A stretch of DNA of 27,054 nucleotides. It comes from a virus. This document shows, in pieces, positions 22,192 to 27,054 of the stretch. The stretch spans positions 1 through 27,054 of IMG/VR virus record IMGVR_UViG_3300001419_000037; one strand, 5' to 3'. The notes under the pieces are model-generated. The model made no database searches, had not been told where the DNA came from, and was given only the letters and a program-made list of their open reading frames with translations. The translations under genes were made by a program, and so were the position numbers. The first letter of the stretch is position 1. Each line of letters opens with the position of its first letter.

Positions 22192-22398
22192 TCAAACCCC
22201 CATGGGCATATCTGCCCAGTGTGTGACTGCGCGTTGCGGCAACAGCCCGCCTTGCACCTCGTACCAGGCGCCGTCGTGGTGGTAGCCCAGCCAGACCGGC
22301 TCGTTTTGATCCGGATGCGAGAGCATGACGGTCATGTCGTCATCCGGTAGTTTTTCGCTGACGGGGTGCCAGACGATGATTTCGGTTTTTGTGCTCAT
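22192..22398 (-). CDS. DUF551 domain protein
   Basis: 68 aa from ATG 22398, coupled by ATGA to the zinc-ribbon gene and preceded by GAGGAA. DUF551 is recognised by WHPVSEKLPDDDMTVMLSHPDQ, then VWLGYHHDGAWYEV and VTHWADMP. Such proteins are common in phages and plasmids, function unknown. An earlier start at 22437 would overlap the previous gene by 40 bases and is less likely. Confidence 0.83.
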   Translation of the reverse strand: MSTKTEIIVWHPVSEKLPDDDMTVMLSHPDQNEPVWLGYHHDGAWYEVQGGLLPQRAVTHWADMPMGV

Positions 22399-22577
22399 TG
22401 TGTTTCCTCGGTTAATGGGTCTATCTCGTAATCGCAAATCGATTCATGGTTGGAGCAAAACTTAAAGCCGGTCTTTTTCACTAACACCATGCGAGATTTG
22501 CAGTATGGGCAGCGCTCTTCGGTGAGTTGATGCACGCATCGACCGCCGCCACAATTTAAAACATTGCATTTCCACAT
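22395..22577 (-). CDS. Small zinc-ribbon protein
   Basis: 60 aa, just after the transposase. Seven cysteines: a CNVLNC.GGRC cluster at the start, then CPYC (23-26) and FC...C (41, 48), in a CxxC-x14-C-x6-C pattern like the topoisomerase-type zinc ribbon. It probably binds zinc and perhaps DNA. It precedes a DUF551 gene. No known homologue in Mu. Confidence 0.72.
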   Translation of the reverse strand: MWKCNVLNCGGGRCVHQLTEERCPYCKSRMVLVKKTGFKFCSNHESICDYEIDPLTEETQ

Positions 22578-22578
22578 C

Positions 22579-24345
22579 TCATACCGCCTGCAACCGGGCT
22601 TTGCCGCCCGCCGTGCGCCCGGCTTGCAGGTCTGTCAGCACCTGTTCCAGCTCCGGCTCGGTAGCGCCATTTGGAAAGCGCTGCTCCAGCTCGGCGCGGA
22701 TGTCCGGGTTGAATGCGTCGCCCAGGCGGGTGCGCAGCCAATTGAGCTGCTTGACGATGTTCAGGCGTTCCAATTCGACGGTTGGGGTTGCCACGTCCAG
22801 CGGCGTGCCGCGTTTTTTCATAAAGTCCGGCAGCGGCTGTCTGGAGGGCAGCAGCGGGTCTATGCGGCCGTCGAACGGCGTGTAATCTTTTCTCGACTGT
22901 TTTTTCTCGGTTTCGTCCAGGGTGTTTGTGCCGGCGGCGATTTGCGCGATGCGCTTGCGGTTGGTATCGGCGACCGTGTCCGGCTTGGCCTTGTGCCCTT
23001 GGCCGATGACGGCGGCGTCCTCGAAAAACCCCAAGGCGTTTTGTTTTTTTTCCGGTAAGGCGATATGGGTTTCGTGGCCGTCTTCGCCCCAAATTACCGC
23101 CATGGCGGTATCCGCCATAAACGGGTGCCAATGCACGTACAAATCATCTTTCACCATCACGCCCGGTACGTCTTTGACGTCCCAAAACCGGGATTTGAAT
23201 TCGACGACCAGATTGCCTTTCACCTGGCGCTTAACCGGTTCTTCCGTCGCCAATTGCAGCAATACGTTGGCGGGCGGCGTGGTGCGCAGTTGTTCGGCGG
23301 TGATGGTCAGCCACACGTCAAAGCGGGTGCGTTTTGTGCGGCTGTGTATCTTGGTGGCGTTCCACCACAGCTGATAGGTTTCCGCCAAGGCGTTAAGCTG
23401 GTCGAAGCTGGCCGGGCGGGGCTTTAAGTAACGCAGGGTTTGCTCAAAGCTGGTTTCGACCAAATGGTTGCCCTTTTCCACGCTGCCCTTGGCACGGGCA
23501 TTCTTGCGTTTGTTAACGATCAGCTCGATCCCCATGCGGTGGCAAAAGCGCTTCACTAAACCGCCGGCGGTGGCGCCGGGGTCTACCATGACGATAAACG
23601 GCGCACCGTTAAACGGATCGTTGCCGTCCTTGGGCGCCATGGCCCAGGCCAAAAAGCGTACGCTGTGCTGGCCGCTTTCCGCATGCGGGTAGTAACGGTA
23701 ACGCACGGTGCCGCTGGCGTGGTCTGTGACGACGTAGCGAATCACCCGGAATTGTTCGATGGCTTTGAGGTTTTGCGGTTTGTTTTTGTAATGCACCGCA
23801 TCGTCCAGTTCCACCAGTTCGGTGCCGCCGTCCGGCAGGTAATAAATCACGCACACCGAGGCATCCACTTGCCATACGTGATTAGGGTGCAGCGATTGTA
23901 AATCGGTATGCGGCGTGGGCCGGCGCAGTTGCTCCGGGTGTAATGCGTAGGTGCTTAAAGCCCTGGCCACGGCGGAATCCGACAAAGGCAGGATTGCGCC
24001 GGTTTCGGTATCCAGCGTGCCGGCCACGACTTCGCCGTTATCGCGCAAGACCCGCAGCGCTTCTTTAAGCGAGGTGATTTTGCGGTTGTTCTTGCGATAG
24101 CCCGCCATCATGTACGCTGAAATGATTTCCGCTTCCGCCAACGGCAATACCACGTTGCCGGCATCGCTGCGGCGTTTGCGCGGTTTGGCGACCGCCACGG
24201 CTTTTAAATGCTTCAGCAGCGTGGCGCGGCTTTTGCCGAGTTGCTCGCAGGCGCGCTGGTAAATCGACTCTTTTTTGCCGTGGCCGGCCGCCGCCGCTGC
24301 ATCGGCAATGCTGACCAGCTGCTGAATGTAAGCCGGGTCAAACAC
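22579..24345 (-). CDS. A: Mu-type DDE transposase A
   Basis: 588 aa from GTG 24345, which has CGGAG at eight bases; an ATG at 24378 lies inside the previous gene and has no better ribosome site. The N-terminal 90 residues are helical DNA-binding (RATLLKHLKAVAVAKPRKRR, then EAEIISAYMMAGYRKNNRKITSLKEALRVLR). The catalytic rve domain gives D161 (WQVDASV), D255 (VMVDPG) and E290 (KGSVEKGN) with a 35-residue D-E spacing. A Mu-type beta barrel follows (KGNLVVEFKSRFWDVKDVPG). All catalytic residues are present, so it is presumably active on the ends at base 5 and the unseen other end. Confidence 0.93.
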   Translation of the reverse strand: MFDPAYIQQLVSIADAAAAAGHGKKESIYQRACEQLGKSRATLLKHLKAVAVAKPRKRRSDAGNVVLPLAEAEIISAYMMAGYRKNNRKITSLKEALRVLRDNGEVVAGTLDTETGAILPLSDSAVARALSTYALHPEQLRRPTPHTDLQSLHPNHVWQVDASVCVIYYLPDGGTELVELDDAVHYKNKPQNLKAIEQFRVIRYVVTDHASGTVRYRYYPHAESGQHSVRFLAWAMAPKDGNDPFNGAPFIVMVDPGATAGGLVKRFCHRMGIELIVNKRKNARAKGSVEKGNHLVETSFEQTLRYLKPRPASFDQLNALAETYQLWWNATKIHSRTKRTRFDVWLTITAEQLRTTPPANVLLQLATEEPVKRQVKGNLVVEFKSRFWDVKDVPGVMVKDDLYVHWHPFMADTAMAVIWGEDGHETHIALPEKKQNALGFFEDAAVIGQGHKAKPDTVADTNRKRIAQIAAGTNTLDETEKKQSRKDYTPFDGRIDPLLPSRQPLPDFMKKRGTPLDVATPTVELERLNIVKQLNWLRTRLGDAFNPDIRAELEQRFPNGATEPELEQVLTDLQAGRTAGGKARLQAV

Positions 24346-24350
24346 GATGA

Positions 24351-25307
24351 TTACTCCGCTGATTGCGCTTGCTGCCATGCCATAAACTCCTCTGCGTCGC
24401 GTTTGGCCGGGTTATCGGTCGCGGCTTCCGGATTGGTGTCGATCGTGAGAAAAAGGTCTTCGGCCACGCCGTAAGCGGCGGTGACGATTAACCCCAAGGC
24501 TTGGGCGGCGGCTAGGCGGATGTGGGCCGGCGGCTCGTTGCCGTAGATGTCGAATAGTTTGACGATCTCGCTGCGCACGGTGGCGGACACGCGGGACGCG
24601 ACCGAATTGGCGTACCCTTGCAGCGCTTCCAGTTCGACGTGGCCGGGCATGTAGTGCTCTTCTACGTCGCCGGCAACCGGTTTTTTCTGCTCCAGCAGCG
24701 CCAGTTTTTCGGCTTGGTCGTCAATGGACGCGTTCTTACTGGCAATGACGGCGTCCTTGGCAGTCAGCATGCCGTTGGCTTCGCGCAGGGCTTTTTTTAG
24801 CTCGCTTACAGATAGGGTTTCGATTTTGTCCAGGGTTAAGCCACGTACCGAGTCGCCGGATTCAAGGGCTTCGATTTCGCCGTCGTCCAGCACTAAAAGC
24901 TCTAACATTTTGGTTTGATTTCCTGCCGCGTTCAAAAGCGAATTCGAATTCGCATTTGAAAACTTCAATACTGACGACATAAATTTTTGAGCCATGCGGG
25001 GCTGAATGCCTAACAACTCAGCACGTTTAGCAAACTCGCCGTGCGGCGACAGCTCTTTCATAATCAAGAGAGATTTGCCAATTTCGAAAACCTCCTCGAT
25101 AGTGCGCCGCATGGATTGGCGGATGCGATCTTCAATAGCCCCCAATGTTAACGGGCCGTCGTAACCGATTTGGCGCGCCACGGCTACGGCATTCTCATTC
25201 TCGGTTTGGCTGATGGCACTCAAATAATCCACCGCTTGCGCCATGGTAGTGACATCGGTTTCATCGTCGTATCGATCGACTTCGGTAATTGCTGGCGTTC
25301 TACTCAT
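24351..25307 (-). CDS. DUF3102-like early protein
   Basis: 318 aa. The N-terminal 120 residues match DUF3102-type proteins (MRRTIEEVFEIGKSLLIMKELSPHGEFAKRAELLGIQPRMAQKFM), an all-helical module common in plasmids and Mu-like phages ahead of the transposase. A coiled coil (residues 170-215) and a C-terminal domain follow. A 30-bp near-perfect palindrome lies within the gene (24931-24960). It overlaps the HTH gene by eight bases and ends six bases before the transposase GTG. Role unknown. Confidence 0.8.
   Translation of the reverse strand: MSRTPAITEVDRYDDETDVTTMAQAVDYLSAISQTENENAVAVARQIGYDGPLTLGAIEDRIRQSMRRTIEEVFEIGKSLLIMKELSPHGEFAKRAELLGIQPRMAQKFMSSVLKFSNANSNSLLNAAGNQTKMLELLVLDDGEIEALESGDSVRGLTLDKIETLSVSELKKALREANGMLTAKDAVIASKNASIDDQAEKLALLEQKKPVAGDVEEHYMPGHVELEALQGYANSVASRVSATVRSEIVKLFDIYGNEPPAHIRLAAAQALGLIVTAAYGVAEDLFLTIDTNPEAATDNPAKRDAEEFMAWQQAQSAE
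24931..24960. repeat. 30-bp near-perfect palindrome within the DUF3102 gene
   Basis: The arms TTCAAA-A-GCGAATTC and GAATTCGC-A-TTTGAA make a palindrome with only one mismatched pair; the inner 16 bases GCGAATTCGAATTCGC are perfect. It encodes SNANSNSLLN in the host gene, outside the recognised DUF3102 motif. It could be an operator or partition-like site for a dimeric protein. No other copy was noticed. Confidence 0.7.
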
Positions 25308-25659
25308 GACCTAATATCCTGTTTTTAATACGATTGGCTTCATGTTCCGAGCTGCCGTGCAGGCGGCTTTTAATTTCTTTAACCTTGGCTTCCGCTGCAT
25401 CCATAGCCTGCAGAATCTGTAAGGCAAGGCGCGCAAACTTCGTCATACCCGGACGAATTCGCCCTGTTTCATGAATACGCTCGGCATAGCCGGCTTCGAT
25501 CAGCGTATTGACATAGCCGTTGATCGCGCTCAGGCTGAAACCTGTTTCAGCGGCAATCTCGGTAGGGCTAAACCCGTGGTAATAATTACGAGCCAGCACA
25601 TCCAGCACTTTGAACACCTTCACAGCACTGCCGCTCATGCGTTGTTTAGCAGGCTCCAT
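25300..25659 (-). CDS. IclR-type helix-turn-helix regulator
   Basis: 119 aa. The N-terminal half is a winged-helix typical of IclR-like proteins (SAVKVFKVLDVLARNYYHGFSPTEIAAETGFSLSAINGYVNTLIEAGYAERIHETGRIRPGMT). The C-terminal part is a helix with MDAAEAKVKEIKSRL, suited to dimerisation. ATG overlaps the upstream stop (TAATG) and GAGGAG precedes. It likely controls the early promoter or transposition; target unknown. Confidence 0.78.
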   Translation of the reverse strand: MEPAKQRMSGSAVKVFKVLDVLARNYYHGFSPTEIAAETGFSLSAINGYVNTLIEAGYAERIHETGRIRPGMTKFARLALQILQAMDAAEAKVKEIKSRLHGSSEHEANRIKNRILGHE

Positions 25660-25919
25660 TACTCCTCCTCATCCTCTGATTTCTTAAATAACTGCACATA
25701 TTCAGAGTAACTTTCATCGCTAAAACTCGCCCAGGCCTCACCGCAGCCAGGGTTTGAGATATATAGATATCCTCTTTTTTCAAGCGATCTCGCCGTCGCC
25801 ATGCTGTGGCTGTGGCTGCCTAAAAAACACAAAACCTTTATGCCGCCGCCGCTGTTCTCGTAATCGAACGCGCATTGATCCAATAACGCGCGCTGTTTTT
25901 TCGTAAATTTTTCAGACAT
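25659..25919 (-). CDS. Small winged-helix-like early protein
   Basis: 86 aa from ATG 25919 (MSEKFTKKQRALLDQCAFDYE), chosen since GAGGAGG lies at seven bases; a frame from 25937 is open but its start overlaps the previous gene end. The pattern SMATARSLEKRGYLYISNPGCGEAWASFSDESYSE looks like a small winged-helix with an aromatic wing. The C-terminus is acidic (KKSEDEEE). Unknown regulator. Confidence 0.68.
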   Translation of the reverse strand: MSEKFTKKQRALLDQCAFDYENSGGGIKVLCFLGSHSHSMATARSLEKRGYLYISNPGCGEAWASFSDESYSEYVQLFKKSEDEEE

Positions 25920-25920
25920 C

Positions 25921-26400
25921 TCAATCCTCCTCATCAAACGGCAGCTCCGGCTGCCGGTATTTTTGAACGTTGCTGCGGTGCCAGGCGGTTTGCTCCAGCG
26001 CCGTTTGTATGGCGGCTAGCGTGTCGTCCACCTCGCCGAGTTCGTCGTAAAATTTGAGCAGCATGCCGACTGCATCGGTGTACGCGATTTGCAGCTGGTT
26101 CACGTCGCCGGCGCCGCATTTTTTACCGCGCGGGATATCCATAACCATTTTTCCGCTGCTTTCCACTAACCAGCGACTGACGTAATCGATACCGCAGGCA
26201 TTTTCAAAGGGTTTAATCAGCTTGGCCGGCAATCCGCCAGTCGCCAGATATTTGTAAAAGGTATTGATGCTGTTGACGCCGGATAGCGCGCAAACACCCT
26301 CTGTTGAGCGGTTGTATTTAGCTAGCGCATGTTCCATGCACAATTCCATTGCATGGGTGAGATTGCGCGGTCGAATCGCTGCCCAATTTTTACGTTTCAT
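25921..26400 (-). CDS. CII-like / phage regulatory HTH protein
   Basis: About 159 aa from ATG 26400 (MKRKNWAAIRPRNLTHAMELCMEHA). An open frame runs farther back, but the ribosome site and operator region make 26400 the start. The pattern resembles phage CII-type HTH proteins: helix, then LSGVNSINTFYKYLATGGLPAKLIKPFENACGIDYVSRWLVESSGKMVMDIPRGKK. It is the first gene of the early operon, like Ner in Mu. It probably binds the operators just upstream. Confidence 0.72.
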   Translation of the reverse strand: MKRKNWAAIRPRNLTHAMELCMEHALAKYNRSTEGVCALSGVNSINTFYKYLATGGLPAKLIKPFENACGIDYVSRWLVESSGKMVMDIPRGKKCGAGDVNQLQIAYTDAVGMLLKFYDELGEVDDTLAAIQTALEQTAWHRSNVQKYRQPELPFDEED

Positions 26401-26511
26401 TGTGCATACCCCATCAATCCGCCACACAAACAAAAAACCGCTTTGCATATATGCAAGCACGTTGCACAATGCCAAACTAAATCCCGCCTTAAACACGAAC
26501 GGGAAACAAAC
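26401..26511. promoter_or_regulatory. Divergent early control region with operators
   Basis: This 111-bp gap separates the two divergent genes. TTGCATATATGCAA (26443-26456) is a perfect 14-bp palindrome, and TTGCACAATGCCAA (26462-26475) resembles a degenerate second copy. For the minus-strand operon, TTGGCA (26475-26470), an 18-bp spacer and TATATG (26451-26446) make a plausible promoter overlapping the palindrome. For the plus-strand gene, TTGCAT (26443-26448) with CACAAT (26465-26470) is possible. The arrangement suits a lysis-lysogeny switch. Motifs are seen; the regulator assignment is inferred. Confidence 0.6.
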
Positions 26512-26820
26512 ATGACTAACGACCAAATCCGCAGCCTCATACAAATTGAGATAGCCGAAGCCCAACAACCACTACTGGAGCGAATCGCCGAGCTTGAAGG
26601 CATCGTGGACCAGATGATGGATGAGGTTTTAACCAGCAAGATCATGCTATCGAGCCTTGAGAAGCTGATTCCGGTGCATCTGGCCGCCGAGATTGCCGAA
26701 TCTCTGGAGGCCGAGCTGGGCATGGTGCTGGAGCCTCAACGGAGTTCAACGGCGCTGCGCTCTCTGTACAATTTGCAGCAGCGGCTCGCAGACATTGGAC
26801 GGCTCTGGCAACGGATATAA
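26512..26820 (+). CDS. Coiled-coil protein in the repressor position
   Basis: 102 aa, the only clear plus-strand gene. It starts at ATG 26512 with a weak GGGAAA ribosome site. The sequence is acidic and helical (IAEAQQPLLERIAELEGIVDQMMDEV... ending ADIGRLWQRI), typical of coiled coils; no HTH is visible. In Mu the divergent gene here is the c repressor. It could be an anti-repressor, a cofactor, or an unrelated small protein. Its end overlaps, in antisense, a transposase-like fragment. Confidence 0.6.
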   Translation: MTNDQIRSLIQIEIAEAQQPLLERIAELEGIVDQMMDEVLTSKIMLSSLEKLIPVHLAAEIAESLEAELGMVLEPQRSSTALRSLYNLQQRLADIGRLWQRI

Positions 26821-27022
26821 GGCGCTTACCATTTTTATAGGTATGCGCCAGCAAATACGCTGAAACCGCTTCCGCTTCATGCGGTTCGAACAAGGGCGTG
26901 GCGCGCTTATGCTGCTCGCCAATGACCGGGCCGGCGGCGTTGAAGCCCCAAATGTCGGGCGACGTTTTGGCGTGGGTTAATCGGGCCTCTCGGCGGCGGT
27001 GGTAGCCTGGGTGCTTTAACAT
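26786..27022 (-). pseudogene. Fragment resembling Mu-type transposase N-terminus
   Basis: From ATG 27022 (AGGAG at six bases) a frame runs to the end of the plus-strand gene. Its part EAEAVSAYLLAHTYKNGKRL and the following ISVARAVQCLR align with EAEIISAYMMAGYRKNNRKI and TSLKEALRVLR of the transposase at 22579-24345. After about residue 80 it becomes antisense-like and Pro/Ala-rich, so no catalytic domain follows. It may be a remnant of another Mu-like element, a duplicated DNA-binding part kept as a regulator, or chance. The window ends just upstream, so completeness cannot be judged. Confidence 0.4.
26821..26849. terminator. Stem-loop after the coiled-coil gene, weak terminator candidate
   Basis: GGCGCTTACC (26821-26830) pairs with GGTATGCGCC (26840-26849), nine of ten positions, over a nine-base AT-rich loop, starting right after the stop of the plus-strand gene. 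A proper T-tract is missing on the plus strand, so termination is uncertain. The same bases form part of the transposase-like fragment on the other strand. Confidence 0.4.
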
Positions 27023-27054
27023 GGCGGCTCCTAAGCGGGGTGGTAACGGTCGGT

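Noticed and set aside
22556-23131. Minus-strand 191-codon frame in another register within the transposase gene
   Set aside because: Arg/His/Pro-rich out-of-frame translation of the transposase.
26872-26879. CCGCTTCA, reverse of TGAAGCGG, as the other phage end
   Set aside because: It falls in the transposase-like frame (HEAEAV codons), the following bases do not match the left flank, and no end-repeats adjoin it.
26949-26955. CA followed by AATGT as a possible left terminus plus target duplication matching the ATGT at bases 1-4
   Set aside because: Only four flank bases can be compared, the chance of such a match in this region is a few percent, and no transposase-site repeats lie inward of it.
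1-27054. CRISPR arrays, tRNA or rRNA genes
   Set aside because: No regular repeat-spacer series and no recognisable RNA gene were seen on either strand.

Overview
The window is almost entirely one Mu-like transposable prophage (Mu-type DDE transposase, AAA+ transposition ATPase, GemA, Mor/C-type activator, Mu-type capsid and contractile tail genes), lying reversed: nearly all genes are on the minus strand, so the phage 'left' (early) end is at the right of the window. Its right terminus is visible at base 5, where the sequence reads TGAAGCGGCGC as at the right end of Mu, followed by two tandem 23-bp-spaced repeats that look like transposase sites. The left terminus is not recognised; it is either beyond base 27054 or too divergent to see. 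The host is probably a gammaproteobacterium (Mu-like phage type, moderate-high GC, strong GGAG ribosome sites); I cannot name it from this sequence.

Layout, in phage order (right to left). 27022-26401: control end, with a fragment resembling the transposase N-terminus, a plus-strand 102-aa gene in the position of the Mu repressor, and a divergent promoter/operator region with a perfect 14-bp palindrome. 26400-24351: three small regulators and a DUF3102-like protein. 24345-20744: transposase A, three small proteins, and ATPase B. 20741-17236: a tightly coupled early operon (mostly ATGA overlaps) of small proteins, a DUF3164 protein, GemA and a Mor/C-type activator; it includes two tiny genes of 51 and 48 codons. 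17109-16504: a lone membrane-anchored protein. 16277-11090: protease/scaffold, decoration protein, major capsid, FluMu-type protein, an unusual FN3-SGNH hydrolase, and gp36. 10923-92: gp37, gp38, sheath, tube, chaperone pair, tape measure, N/P baseplate genes with a 59-aa membrane protein between them, gp45-gp48, a short tail fibre, its assembly protein and a terminal 66-aa ORF.

Two points stand out. First, the whole Mu block that should lie between Mor and the protease (endolysin/holin, small and large terminase, portal, MuF-type head protein, gpG) is missing; only about 960 bp remain there. The element is therefore probably unable to package DNA or lyse cells by itself, although its transposition, capsid and tail genes look intact. 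Second, the protease gene and gp37 share a conserved roughly 70-bp leader with a CTGAAGSSCTTCAG dyad at exactly the same distance (38 bp) from both ATGs. With the best -10 hexamers the dyad is centred at -43.5, the spacing expected for Mor/C-type activation, and both genes lack a Shine-Dalgarno sequence, suggesting activator-driven, nearly leaderless late mRNAs.
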